Assembly (NCBI RefSeq): GCF_029633865.1
Contig: NC_079223.1
Span: forward strand, 30,392,782 to 30,456,781
Origin: Lampris incognitus
Taxonomy: Eukaryota > Chordata > Actinopteri > Lampriformes > Lampridae
Direction of reading: 5' to 3'
Length of the DNA: 64,000 bases
The notes under the pieces are model-generated. The model saw only the letters and a list, made by a program, of their open reading frames with translations. It was not told the origin of the DNA and did no database searches. Shown here piece after piece: positions 45,154 to 56,517 of the stretch; the first letter of the stretch is position 1; each line of letters opens with the position of its first letter. Both the position numbers and the translations under genes were made by a program.

Positions 45154-48100
45154 CTTCATCCTCGACACCATCTCCGGTCGGCGATTTCTCTGTGACACGG
45201 GCGCACAGAGAAGTGTGCTCCCTGCTACTGACGTCGACATCATGGGCGGGGAGCGGGGCCCCCAGTTGGCGACGGCTGACGGCAGCCCTATCCACACCTA
45301 CGGCGTGCGGTCTGTAGAACTGTGTTTTGGTCGACAACGTTTCACGTGGGAGTTCGTCATGGCCAATGTAACACTTCCCCTCCTCGGAGCTGATTTTTTT
45401 TGTGCGCTTACGGTTTGCTAGTGGACATTCAGAACAGCCGTCTGGTCGACACTTTAACCTTCTCCTCCTTCGCATGTACGCGGAGGGAAGCGGCCTATGC
45501 AGGTCTAGCCAACTCTCTCTCAGAGGCAGACAAGTTCAACCGCCTCCTCGCTGAGTTCCCTGACCTCACCCAGCCTACCTTCTCTGCACCCACCGCTAAG
45601 CATGGGGTGGATCATCACATTGCTACGAAGGGGCCCCCGGTCTACGCCAGAGCCAGGCGTCTCGACCCCGCCAAACTCGCCATTGCCAAGTCTGAGTTCG
45701 AGCACTTGGAACGCATGGGGATCATCCGCCGCTCTGACAGCCCGTGGGCGTCCCCACTCCACATCGTCGCTAAGCCTGATGGAGGTTGGCGCCCATGCGG
45801 GGACTACCGCCGACTAAATGACGCCACCACGCCCGACCGCTATCCTGTCCCGCATATCCAGGACTTTTCTGCAAACCTGTCTGGCAAACGCGTCTTCTCA
45901 AAAGTCGACCTGGTCCGTGGTTATCAAGTTCCCGTGCACCCCCCGGACATCCCCAAGACAGCGGTGACTACCCCATTCGGCCTATTTGAATTCCTACGAA
46001 TGCCATTTGGACTCAAAAACGCAGCCCAGTCCTTTTCAGCGGCTGATGGATTCAGTGCTCCGTGGCCTTCCTTTCATCTTCGTCTATTTGGACGACATAC
46101 TCATCGCCAGCGCCTCCGAGGAAGAACACCTGTCCCATCTTCACACCCTCTTCACACGCCTCAGCCAGCATGGGCTGATCGTCAACCCGGCGAAGTGCCG
46201 GTTCGGGCTGACGGCCATTGGTTTCCTCGGGCACCGCATCACTGGGGACGGGGCGGTCCCCCTGCCCTCAAAGGTGGAAGCGGTGGCGGCCTTTCCACGC
46301 CCCCAAACAGCTCGTGCGCTCAGGGAGTTCATCGGGATGGTGACATTCTACCACCGCTTCATTCCCCGAGCCGCCTTTATCATCCGGCCACTGTACGAGG
46401 CGCTGAAAGGCATGTCCCCCAACCAGGCGGTCGACTGGACAGCAGAGCGGGACCGTGCGTTCACCGAGACTAAAGCTGCGCTCTCCCAGGCTACCCTGCT
46501 AGCGCATACTTCACCTACAGCGCCTATTTCCATAACCACGGATGCATCGGACTATGCTGTTGGTGCGGTTCACGAGCAGTGGGTGGGGGGGGGGGGCTTG
46601 GCAGCCTTTGGCCTTTTTCAGTCGCCAGCTTACACCCCGAGAGCGCAAGTATAGTACTTTTGACAGGGAACTCCTCGGTCTCTGGCTCGCCGTCAGGCAT
46701 TTCCGTTTCCTGCTAGAGGGCCGCGAGTTTACTGCGTACGTGGACCACAAGCCCCTCACGTTTGCCATGTCCAAGACGGCCGAGCCATGGTCCGCTCGCC
46801 AGCAGCGACAACTCTCCTACATTTCGGAATTCACTACCGACATCCAGCACGTCGCTGGTAAGTCTAACCAGGTAGCTGACTGCCTCTCTAGAGCGGTCCA
46901 CCTAGGCCTGGACTATGCACAGATGGCCACGGACCCGAGCATCCTCCGTCTCGGGCTCCACCTGCAGGACGTTCCTTTCAGCGACACAGGTGTCACCCTC
47001 CTGTGTGACATCTCCACAGGACAGCCCAGGCCCATCGTCCCGGACAGCTGGAGACGCCCCGTGTTTGAAGCTGTGCACGGCCTCTCTCATCCAGGCGGTA
47101 AGCCATCCGTGCGCCTGACCTTTGCTAAGTTTGTGTGGGAGGGACTTAAGAGAGACGTGAAAGCGTGGGCCGACTCGTGTGTTGCCTGTCAGCGGGCTAA
47201 GATACACCGCCACATTAAGGCGCCCCTGGAACGCTTCGCAGTGCCAGAGAGACGATTTGACCTTGCCCACGTCGACCTGGTTGGTCCCCTACCCCCCTCC
47301 CATGGGTTCACCTACCTCTTCACTGTGGTGGACAGGACTACGCGCTGGCCTGAAGCTGGTCCCCTGGCATCCACGACGTCTGCTGATGTGGCCCGGGCTT
47401 TTATTGGGTCGTGGGTCTCACGTTTCGGTACACCTTCCGACCTTTCATCTGACCGCGGGCCACAGTTTACCTCAGAGCTATGGAATGCTGTGGGTGAGGC
47501 TCTGGGCGTCAAGCTTCACCGCACTACCGCCTACCACCCTCAGGCGAACGGCCTATGTGAGCGCTTCCACCGGTCCACGAAGGCTGCGCTTCGGGCTACT
47601 CTCAAGGACTGCAACTGGGTCGACAAGCTCCCATGGGTCATGCTGGGCCTGCGGACCGCCCCGAAGGAAGACCTACAAGTCTCCTCTGCGGAGCTGGTGT
47701 ACGGCACGCCACTGCGAGTCCCAGGCGATTTCATGCCCAACGCGTCCCTGATCAGCTGTGGACCAACGAGCCTCCTTGCTGGACGGGGTCAGAGCTTTCA
47801 CACCCGTCCCTACCGCCCAACACGGCGCTCCGGTGTCCCAGGTGCCCCCAGGTCTGCAGTCAGCGGACTACGCGTTCATCCGTCACGACGCACACCGCCC
47901 CCCTCTGCAACCCCCTTAAGACGGCCCCTTCCGCATCCTGGAACGGGGAACTAAGCACCTAGTGGTGGATTTTGGGGGCACGGCCGAGTATGTTTCAGTG
48001 GACCGAGTTAAACCCGCACACCTGGACTTGACGCAGCCGTTGGAGTTAGCCCAACCTCCTCGTCGCGGTCGTCCCCCGGCTCCGCCTCCTCCCCCCATGG

Positions 48101-48243
48101 AGGCCCGCGCTGCCTCTTCTGCTCCTCAGGCCGACCTCTGCAGGCCCACGTCAATGCCTCCCAGAGACACTCCGGCCCCTGTTACCTGGAGCCGCCGCGG
48201 ACGGCCTGTCGTCCCCCCGCGCCTGCCTGACTTCGATTACTAG
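45093..48243 (+). pseudogene. Pol of the tRNA-Trp Gypsy element, with several frame breaks
   Basis: Protease DTGAQRSVLP at about 45193-45222; RT from about 45600 ([32 protein letters not shown]) with catalytic YLDDILIAS at about 46085-46110; RNase H from about 46530 (TTDASDYAVGAV, FDRELLGLW, VDHKPLTF); integrase from about 46960 with VVDRTTRWPEA, SDRGPQFTSELW and ANGLCERFHR; C-terminal region rich in Pro to DFDY at 48243. Frame breaks fall in a T8 run (45394-45401), a T4 run (46033-46036), a G12 run (46585-46596) and near 47748, plus a stop near 47917. All other catalytic text is well kept, which fits the young LTRs. Confidence 0.9.
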
Positions 48244-48264
48244 GGCTAATTCTGGGGGGGCTCA

Positions 48265-48505
48265 TGTGTTGGACACGTATTGGGGACAGAATTCACCCCA
48301 GGAACTAAGGGTTAAGTCAGGGTTGCCCTGGCAGGTTACTGCAGGGTTAAGTTATGGTTGTCCAGCCAGTTTTCTGAGGATTCTTGCCGCCTCCGCTCAG
48401 TCGAGCTGTGGTTTTGTTGTCTCTCTGATTTACCGTGGATTAAAGAAAGTTGCCTACACGGCTAAAGTGTGAACCTACGGTCTTCTCCGTTCCTTCGGCT
48501 CTACA
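48265..48505 (+). repeat. 3' LTR of the tRNA-Trp Gypsy element
   Basis: 241 bp, TG...CA, preceded by the G tract ending at 48261 and followed by the GTGC target duplication. Confidence 0.93.
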
Positions 48506-48509
48506 GTGC

Positions 48510-48651
48510 TTTATTCAGCCATCTGCTTCCCGACCCGGACCATCCCCAGAATGCCCCAGTACAGAACCGCGCTAAAACATATGGTTGCGTGCCCCTCCTC
48601 TTACGTACACAGCATGCTGGGCACTGTAGTTCTCATCACATCTCCCTCCTT
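48510..48651 (-). repeat. 3' LTR portion of the damaged Mag-like Gypsy element
   Basis: On the minus strand a purine tract AAAAGGAGGGAGA (about 48664-48652) is followed by TGTGATGAGAACTACAG (48651 on), as at the start of a 3' LTR. It contains AATAAA (48519-48514) and is broken at 48509 by the tRNA-Trp Gypsy element, continuing at 44133. The purine tract touches the left end of a Tc1 insertion (48666). Confidence 0.65.
48611..48629 (-). promoter_or_regulatory. ZNF143/Staf-like motif in LTR U3
   Basis: Minus-strand CTACAGTGCCCAGCATGCT closely resembles the known ZNF143 (Staf) promoter site, which has the form ACTACAATTCCCAGCATGC. It lies about 20 bases into the LTR, where an upstream promoter element would be expected. 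Binding is inferred only. Confidence 0.45.
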
Positions 48652-48665
48652 TTAAAGAACCTGTA

Positions 48666-49878
48666 CACTCACCGGCCACTTTATTGGGCACACCTGTCCA
48701 ACTGCTCGTTAACGCAAATTTCTAATCAGCCAATCACATGGCAGCAACTCAATGCATTTAGGCATGTAGACATGGTCAAGACGATCTGCTGCAGTTCAAA
48801 CCGAGCATCAGAATGGGGAAGAAAGGTGATTTAAGTGACTTTGAACGTGGCATGGTTGTTGGTGCCAGACGGGCTGGTCTGAGTATTTCAGAAACTGCTG
48901 ATCTACTGGGATTTTCACGCACAACCATCTCTAGGGTTTATAGAGAATGGCCCGAAAAAGAGAGAATATCCAGTGAGCGGCAGTTCTGTGGGCGAAAATG
49001 CCTTGTTGATGTCAGAGGAGAATGGCCAGACTGGTTCGAGCTGACAGAAAGGCAACAGTAACTCAAATAACCACTCATTACAACCGAGGTATGCAGAAGA
49101 ACATCTCTGAACGCACAACACGTCGAACCTTGAGGCAGATGGGCTACAACAGCAGAAGACCACACCGGGTGCCACTCCTGTCAGCTAAGAACAGGAAACT
49201 GAGGCTACAATTCGCACAGGCTCACCAAAATTGGACAAAAGAAGATTGGAAAAACGTTGCCTGGTCTGATGAGTCTCGATTTCTGCTGCGACATTCAGAT
49301 GGTAGGGTCAGAATTTGGCGTCAACAACATGAAAGCATGGATCCATCCTGCCTTGTATTAACGGTTCAGGCTGGTGGTGGTGGTGTAATGGTGTGGGGGA
49401 TATTTTCTTGGCACACTTTGGGCCCCTTAGTACCAATTGAGCATCGTGTCAATGCCACAGCCTACCTGAGTATTGTTGCTGACCATGTCCATCCCTTTAT
49501 GACCACAGTGTTCCCATCTTCTGATGGCTACTTCCAGCAGGATAACGCGCCATGTCATAAAGCTCGAATCATCTCAGACTGGTTTCTTGAACATGACAAT
49601 GAGTTCACTGTACTCAAATGGCCTCCACAGTCACCAGATCTCTATCCAATAGAGCACCTTTGGGATGTGGTGGACCGGGAGATTCGCATCATGGATGTGC
49701 AGCCGACAAATCTGCAGCAACTGCGTGATGCTATCATGTCAATATGGACCAAACTCTCTGAGGAATGTTTCCAGTACCTTGTTGAATCTATGCCATGAAG
49801 GATTAAGGCAGTTCTGAAGGCAAAAGGGGGTCCAACCCGGTACTAGCAAGGTGTACCTAATAAAGTGGCCAGTGAGTG
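48666..49878 (+). mobile_element. Tc1-like transposon, nearly intact
   Basis: Inverted ends CACTCACCGGCCACTTTATT and the complement of AATAAAGTGGCCAGTGAGTG, flanked by TA at 48664-48665 and 49879-49880. Length 1,213 bp. It lies in the 3' region of the minus-strand Gypsy element, between its gag-pol gene and 3' LTR. Confidence 0.92.
48813..49798 (+). pseudogene. Tc1 transposase with a single frameshift
   Basis: The N-terminal part (48813-49061) reads MGKKGDLSDFERGMVVGARR and SISETADLLGFSRTTISRVY, a helix-turn-helix DNA-binding domain. The C-terminal part (49022-49798, 258 codons) has the DDE core: WSDESRFLL (first Asp), FQQDNAPCHKA (second Asp) and WPPQSPDLYPIEHLWD (last acidic residue). A one-base change near 49015 shifts frame between the two; no other lesion is seen. 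Normal length is about 340 residues, so it is only one indel from full length. Confidence 0.9.
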
Positions 49879-50084
49879 TATGTTCCAATGGAAACAATAA
49901 CATTGCTAGATTATAAAACATAGCAACAGCAATACCATATTAGCAATTTACTAATTAACAGCATAACCAGCTAACAATGAAGACATGCACTTCAAGATTC
50001 AAAAATTAACATGAAGGGTGGGGTAGACGGCCCAGCCCTTCGACTGAGTGTGGGGATTATTCTGCCCCATTGCTCACTCAGTAT

Positions 50085-53000
50085 CTAAACATCATACCGC
50101 TTTGGGGGTTTTACAACTCTGCCACTGGAGGTGATGGTGAACCCAGAGGGCCTTGCTGGCACGTCCGGCTGCGTGGGAGTGCCCGATGAGGTGGTGACCG
50201 GTGGGCTGAGTTGTTCCTGCTGCAAGTCATTGCTGTCTCTGGCTGGTTGGGTTGCAACAGTTGCAGGGGCAGGCATGGATTGCAGGTGCCTGCGGTTCCG
50301 TCTGAAGACAGCCCCGTCTTCCGTACGCACCGTGTAGGAGCGTGGTTCCCCTGAGGGATTCACCACGACTGCGGGCATGTTCCACCCTTTTTGCCCGTCT
50401 AGTTTGACTCGTACCTTCTCACCTGAGTGCAGTTCGGTTAGGGCACATGCAGAGTGTCTCCTGTCGAAGAAAAACTTATAAGCCTCTTTTGCCCTTCTGT
50501 CATTCTTCTCCACCTCCTTGTGGTCAAAGAGCTGTGGCTGGAGTTTCCTCTCCAGCACAGGCATGTTGGTCCGGATCTGGCGGCTGGTCATGAGCTGCGC
50601 GGGGCTCGCACCTGTGGCAGCAATTGGTGTGGCGCAGTAGCACATCAGCGCTAGGTGAGGGTCAGGCTGCCGCAAAATTCTTTTGGCCATCCCGACGGCC
50701 CTTTCGGCAGCTCCATTTGTCTGGGGGAAGTGGGGGCTGCAGGTTGTGTGGCGGAAATCATTGTTCCTACAAAACTGCCTAAATTCGGCTGACGTAAACT
50801 GTGTGGCATTGTCACTAATGAGTTCCCCAGGGATGCCCCATCGTGCGAACATACCTTTCAGCTGCTCAATCACTTGTAGACTGGCGGTGGTCCGTAGCTG
50901 GGCGATCTCAATGTCCCTGGAATAATAATCAACCACCACCAGGTAGTTTTTTCCATCCTGCTCGCAAAGGTCTGCCCCAATCTTGTGCCATGGGCCGGAC
51001 GGCAGTGGCGTTGTACGTAGGGGCTCTTTGTACTGTGAGGGCTTATTGATTTGGCAGACTGTGCACTGTGTAACTTTCCGGTAAATGTCCGATCTGATGC
51101 TGGGCCACCAGACAGACATCCTGGCTCTTTCATGACACTTTGTAAGGCCTTGGTGCCCTTCGTGAATCCTGTGTAGGATGTCTTCCTGATACACGGGGGG
51201 AATTACAATCCTGTCTTGGTACAGGAGCAGCCCGTCTGCCTCGGACAGCGATGCCCTCGCAGCGTGGTAGCCATGCAGATAAAAGGGCACGTGTCTCGGC
51301 CATCCCTCTCTGGTGTACCCGATCACCCTCTGCATTGTGTCGTCCTGACGCGTGTCCTGCTTTAACATGTCCAGCTTCGTGCTCGACACCGGTTTGGTTT
51401 CGATCACAGCTTCGACATGCGCACGCATATCCCCGTCTGTGTCTGCCCCGCGGCCGTCCTGGAGTTGGTTCCTGGAAAGGGCGTCGGCCACCACCAGCTG
51501 TGAACCCGGAACATACACTGCTCTGGGGTTAAAACGCATTAGACGAATTAGAAGCCGCTGGCGTCTCGGCGGCACTTTGTCCAGATCATATGCATTAATG
51601 AGGGGGGTCAGGGGCTTGTGGTCTGTCTGTAAGCTAAACTCAGCTAAGCCTAACAGATAACGGGAAAACCGCTCACAGGCCCACACCCCTGCAAGGCATT
51701 CCTTCTCTGAGAGTATCTCTTCTCTGCATCTGTGAGAGTTCTGGAGCAGAAGGCAACAGGCTGAACTTCGTCCCCCTGAACCTGCAACAGTGCTGCCCCC
51801 AGCCCGTAACTACTAGCGTCCGCGCTCACAATGGTGGGCCTTGCTACATCATAGTATGCCAGGGCAGGAGTGGAAGACAAGATTGCTTTTACCTTGGTGA
51901 AGGCTTGCTGTTGGGGCTCCCCCCACTGCCACTCTGCGTCTTTCTTCAGCAGCTCACTCACCGGGTGTAGCACTGATGACAGTTCGGGTAGAAACCTCCC
52001 CAGATAATTTACCATACCCAGCCACTGTCTCACCTGAGGGACATTCTCGGGGCTCTGCATGTCTGAGATGGCCTTCACCTTGCCTGGATCTGGTTTGATG
52101 CCGTCTTTGCTGATGATGTGCCCGAAATATTGCAACTCACTCCTGCTGAAGCAGCATTTCTCCCGGTTGAGCTTCAGCCCCGATGTTTTGATTGTCTGCA
52201 GTACCGCCTCCAAGTTTCTATCGTGCTCGTCCTGGTTCTTGCCATACACGAGTATGTCATCCATGACGACGACCGTGCCCTTGTGGTCTCTCAGCAGAAT
52301 GCACATTTCCCTCTGGAAGATCTCCGGTGCCGATGTGATGCCGAACGGGAGCCGCTGGAAACAGAACCGGCCTCTGGGAGTAATGAAAGTGGTTAGTTTT
52401 ACACATCTGGGATCTAGCGGAATTTGCCAGAAGCCAGACGATGCGTCTAACGTTGTAAAAACCCCTGCCCCTGCTAACTTGGGCATAATGTCCTCCAGCG
52501 TGGGAAGCATAAACCGCTTGCGCTTAACAGCCTGGTTTAACCGCTTTAGGTCCACACAGATCCGTATCTTTCCGTTCTTTTTGACTACGGGCACCATGGG
52601 TGCGCACCACTCTGTGGGCTCGGTCAGTTCTGTGATGATCCCCAAGGACTGTGTAACGGGGGCAGCCCTATGCTGTTTTATGCTGGTCAGCCTGCTGCAC
52701 GCCCGTCACTCTCATCATTAGCTCTGCGTTGTGTTCTAGTTGGGTGGGGCCCAAGGTGTTGTGGGGGGGCCCTCAGTCTGTCATCATCATCATCATGATC
52801 AAGGAAGGAGCGGGGACACACAGGACTCTATTTGGCCCACCTTGCCATTTATTTTGGTTTCAAACTCTTCGACAAACGTCCAGTCCTCCAGCGGGAGCGG
52901 TGTTTCTTACGGACGTGGGGGTCGAAGTTCAACCACTACCCGGACTTCACTCGTGTGCGTTAGAAGGAGAAACCGTCCACGGGACTCCGATGTAAGAAAG

Positions 53001-53520
53001 GATAAACAAGTATTTTATCCCACAGCTTGCAGTATCTTCTTACAGGATACTCAAAGTTACGTTCTCCTCAACCAGCAAAAAAAAACTGTCCTACGGTAAG
53101 AAACACGTGTGGCTCGGCTCGATTGCTGCTTGAGACTCCTCCCACAAAAGAAAATGGCCTCTCCCGCGTTCCCTCTTCCGTGTACCCACAAGACCTCTCT
53201 CTTAAAGTGACAGTACACGTATATGACGGTCGTTGTAAAACATACATAAAAGTAAATAATGACATAAAATAAAATGTAGTAAACACAAATAACAGCACAC
53301 AGACAGGATTTGATGATATTTCATACTCAAACAAAATAAAATAAAAACATTAATTTTAACCTGGTTACAACTGCATGCGTTGCAGCTTGTCGTCCACCTT
53401 TGGCATGAGAGGGAAAGGGACCCTGCGTGGCGTGCTGAGGGCATAAGTCTGTATATTGGGCTTAAGCTCAATCATGACAGGTTCACAATTAAGCAATCCA
53501 ATGTCCCCGAAAACATCTTC
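50085..53520 (-). pseudogene. Pol of the damaged Mag-like element
   Basis: After the protease the frame continues EDVFGDIGLLNCEP and PNIQTYALSTPRR (about 53520-53400), is interrupted by the solo LTR, and resumes as LGIITELTEPTEWCAPMVP (52645 on). RT has LDASSGFWQ and VVMDDILVYGKN (about 52265-52230); RNase H has SADASSYGLGAALL. A small deletion near 51708 shifts the frame inside RNase H (KRYSQ). The second open part (51686-50085) holds the rest of RNase H (TDHKPLTPLI) and the integrase (HHCC finger, VVDYYSRDIE, SDNATQFTS, NGAAERAVG). Apart from the shift and the insertion the pol text is well preserved. Confidence 0.9.
52652..53369 (-). mobile_element. solo LTR inserted in pol, TSD ACTG
   Basis: 718 bp with ends TGTAAC and GTTACA, flanked by ACTG at 52648-52651 and 53370-53373. 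The pol frame (KLQRMQ and LGIITEL) is continuous when it is removed together with one duplication. On the minus strand there is a TATA-like GGATAAAATAC near 53010 and AAATAAA near 52850, so the minus orientation is likely. Family unknown. Confidence 0.85.
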
Positions 53521-53521
53521 G

Positions 53522-54700
53522 CTAACCTGATCTGTTCTTAAAAACTAGGCCCATTTCACATGCAGCTCTGCGACTCAATAGATTGTTGGCATTTGGCCCT
53601 TTTATCACAAAAATCCCAATTTTGTGCATCTTCCCCCGTCTCTCCGTGCACGCCACAAATTTCCCCGCACACTGCAGTGGGCTTCTCAGGTCGATTGATG
53701 TTTTAACCAGCTGTGGCCGTTCAGGCAGTGACCTATATGCAGTCTGTGACATGGTAGTGATGTCCGCCCCCGTATCGATTTTAAAATTAACCGACTTGCC
53801 GCAGATCGGTACCTCCACTTGCCACTTTTTCTCAAAATCAATTCCCTCTATGCAACCGAGGAAGTAGGGGCGGCTTTCACTTTCCGTTTCGCCCTCATAC
53901 GCATCATCCTGGTAAACGACCTCCCTCACGTCTCTGGTTTTGCATACGGCAGCAAAATGTCCCAGCTTGTCGCATTTCCTGCAACGCCTGTTGCGTGCAG
54001 GGCATTCCTGCTGCTGCCCGTGCACGCGATTACATCGGGAGCAGGCTGTTTTGGGCCGCTGTGCGTTTCCGTTGCCCTTATTGTAGTGGTTGCTAGCGTT
54101 ACTGCAGTCGCGGTTGGTATTGGCGCCCTGTGCTTTGCTAACTGCATTCAGTTCAGCTGTAATTCCTACCGCATTTTGCTGTTTAACCAGTTCGAACTGA
54201 CGGGGGACCATTTGCACCGCTTTTCCTAGCGTGAGCTCGTCTTCCATCTGCAACTTCAGTGACACGTCTCGGTCAGCAACTCCGATCACAACTCTATCAC
54301 GAATATGCACTTCCTTTAATGCCCCGAACTCGCAGTGTTCTGCCAACTCATATAAACTCATCACAAAGTCCTCGACAGTCTCTCCAGCTCTCTGCGAGCG
54401 CTGGTGAAAACATGCACGTTCGTGGATTACATTTCTCCGTGGTACGAAATGCTCGTTGAATTTACTGACCACCCTGTCATCATCGTTAGCATGAGAAGCC
54501 TCTTCGAACGTAAATGAATTAAAAATAGCTTCTGCATCTTTCCCCATTGCCTATATCAAGGAATTGACTTGGATCTCACCGTCCTCCGCATTTAGCTTGG
54601 TTGCTAGTTGAAACCGGGAAAACCTCTGAATCCAAATCGGCCATGCCGCCGGTTGCGTGAAATCAAATGCCTCGGGGGGGATTAAATTTTGCCATTCCTC
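53522..54700 (-). pseudogene. Gag and protease of the damaged Mag-like element
   Basis: An upstream ATG at about 54696 begins MAKFNPP but a 7-base G run (54674-54680) shifts the frame. The frame then reads AFDFTQPAAWPIWIQRFSRF and stops at TAG in LI*AMGKD (about 54550). From 54547 it is open for 341 codons: CSRCNRVHGQQQEC and CRKCDKLGHFAAVC knuckles (about 54040-53950) and protease FKIDTGADITTMS (about 53790-53750). It is related to, but distinct from, the intact element at 24218. Confidence 0.85.
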
Positions 54701-54766
54701 GTCTCACCGGACCAACTTCGATCCCGATTATTGAGCTAAGTGGATTCGAAGATCTTCTGACACCAA

Positions 54767-54829
54767 TGTAGCGAGTTCGGGGGACAACGCAACCACAGGA
54801 ACTGCCGCGGCCGGGAAGCGAACCCATAT
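54767..54829 (-). repeat. LTR remnant with tRNA-like B box
   Basis: Minus strand: GATATGGGTTCGCTTCCCGG...CGAACTCGCTACA, ending immediately before the primer site. It is about 85% similar by eye to the last 60 bases of the miniature-element LTRs at 23374 and 23991. It breaks off at 54829, before the A box would be reached. Confidence 0.7.
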
Positions 54830-55133
54830 CTTATACCGTTGGAAAGCCTGTTTATTTCCCTTTTAAATGGTGCAACATTTGTAAGGAACATGCATTTGTG
54901 GGATGAGCTGCAGAGCTGAATATGTGGGTTGTACCCATGGAAAAATTTGCCAAATCCTTTATGCCAATGCCAAACAGCTTATTTTGTTGTTGCTATTGAC
55001 TCTTGTTTTGAGCTTCTGGTACCCCAGGTGCTGACAATCAGGTGCCTGATATAAGATTTATTGCCAAGAAGCATTGTTACAACAACGAAATAATCTACCA
55101 AACACACATTTCCTTACTTTTTGTGCTGTTTAT
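54830..55133. other. no gene recognised
   Basis: AT-rich sequence between the LTR remnant and a microsatellite. Confidence 0.5.
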
Positions 55134-55137
55134 ATAG

Positions 55138-55169
<32 letters not shown>

Positions 55170-55180
55170 CTATACACACA

Positions 55181-55248
<68 letters not shown>

Positions 55249-55258
55249 CATATATATG
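55134..55258. repeat. compound (TA)n/(CA)n microsatellite
   Basis: TA repeats at both ends (55138-55151 and 55236-55256) and CA repeats between, with a few interruptions. Confidence 0.93.
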
Positions 55259-55399
55259 AACTTTGTTAAAAGAAACACTCAACGGTAGGGAAAGTGCTCA
55301 ACAAATAAGGAGCAAAATTATCCATGCCATAAGCAATCATCAGCTGTCTCATAAAGAATTTACTTGACTCACTGGATTTTTTTATATATATGTATACAC

Positions 55400-55560
55400 A
55401 TACATAGGGTTTTTTTTCTGAAACCGTCAATAGTGTTGTAAGTGCTCAACTAATGAGGAGCGGAATATCAACATGGATATGGGAAAAAAAGTTTTAATGC
55501 GTTGCAGTACAGGCCTGTTTCGTGCGTCTCGACATTAAAACTTTTTTTTCCTGTATCGGT
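55400..55560. repeat. conserved core sequence plus palindrome, anonymous repeat
   Basis: CTGAAACCGTCAATAGTG at 55419-55436, running to ATGGATAT at 55471-55478, matches the 72-base cores at 60447-60516 and 61134-61204. It is followed by AAAAGTTTTAATG (55489-55501) and its complement CATTAAAACTTTT (55532-55544), enclosing CAGGCCTG. Probably part of one old mobile element. Confidence 0.55.
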
Positions 55561-56517
55561 GTTGAGAGAGAGAGAGTATATACTGTATGCTGAGCCATCA
55601 GATTGTTTTTATGTATGTGTATGTTTTGCCAGTGTGTGTAGATAAATCCGACAGTCTGTCTATAGGCTGATGTGGATTTGTGTTTGTGTGTATATTTTTC
55701 TGTCTGTCTATGTGTGTTGTGTGTATGTGTGTGGGACTGTATGTCTGAAGGTAATTTTTTCTGCGTTTGTGGGGATCTGTGAATGTGTGTGCACTTGACA
55801 TGACACATTCAGGGTTCGTCTTCCAGAGTGATTTGTGTCTGGTGATTGCAGTCTTCAGCTTCACAGACTAATTTTTCAGTCTGCCCTGAATTTCAATATA
55901 CATAGCTGCTCCATAGTGGGGGGCTTTTACAACACTTACGAGAGAAAAAGAGAGAGCGAGAGAGAGAGAGTTGAACATTAAAAACTGAGAGAAACTGTCT
56001 TTTTGCATTTCTTTCTGTTTGTCTCCTTCAGTCTCTTAATGTTTTGGATACTGCTTCTAGACTTGGTAAGTTTAAATAGTTTATCATTGCCATGCTATAT
56101 GCATCAGCCAAATATTACCACTACTATATCTACTACTGCTAGGAAGAAGAAGAAGAAATAATTATTTCTTTGCCATCTTTGAAAGCAGGACTTCCACACT
56201 GGTTTATACCTAAACAGACAAAAAAACCTGTGTAACAACACAAGCAACAATTAGACAAGATAAGAGTAGAAAAGGAGGCTGTGCCTAAAAAAATGTTTTT
56301 TTATACTGGGATTCCTATGCATTTTTTCTAACACTTTGTTCTTGGGGCGATACCTTTAAACTGGTAAGTTCACATGGTTGTCAGTCTTTCACATTCCTTA
56401 AAAAAATACCTTTTTAGTATTCATCACAACCTGTAAGGTTGCTACTAGAGATCTGCTAAACATGTGACGATAAGTCGATTTAAGAACGGAATAAAGAGTT
56501 TACTTCCAAAATGTATG
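55561..56517. other. no gene recognised
   Basis: GT-rich and GA-rich low-complexity patches (55610-55790, 55945-55970) and unassigned sequence. Confidence 0.5.

Larger units (their letters stand above)
44134..48505 (+). mobile_element. Ty3/Gypsy retrotransposon with tRNA-Trp primer site
   Basis: A 4,372-bp plus-strand element with 241-bp LTRs (44134-44374 and 48265-48505) that differ at only two positions by eye. Flanking GTGC at 44130-44133 and 48506-48509 is a 4-bp target duplication. The primer site TGGTGACCCCGACGT (44376-44390) is complementary to the tRNA-Trp 3' end; a G-rich tract (48250-48261) precedes the 3' LTR. It inserted into the 3' LTR of the neighbouring minus-strand Gypsy element. 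LTRs are nearly identical but pol carries several frameshifts. Confidence 0.93.
49881..54829 (-). mobile_element. damaged Mag-like Gypsy element with chimeric-looking ends
   Basis: Minus-strand element: primer site TTGGTGTCAGAAG (54766-54754, tRNA-Leu type), gag at about 54700-53522, pol at 53520-50085, 3' region to 48652. The 5' LTR is a 63-base remnant (54767-54829) related to the tRNA-bearing terminal repeats at 23374-24131. The 3' LTR (48651 down) does not match it. It contains a solo LTR (52652-53369) and a Tc1 copy (48666-49878). Confidence 0.82.
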
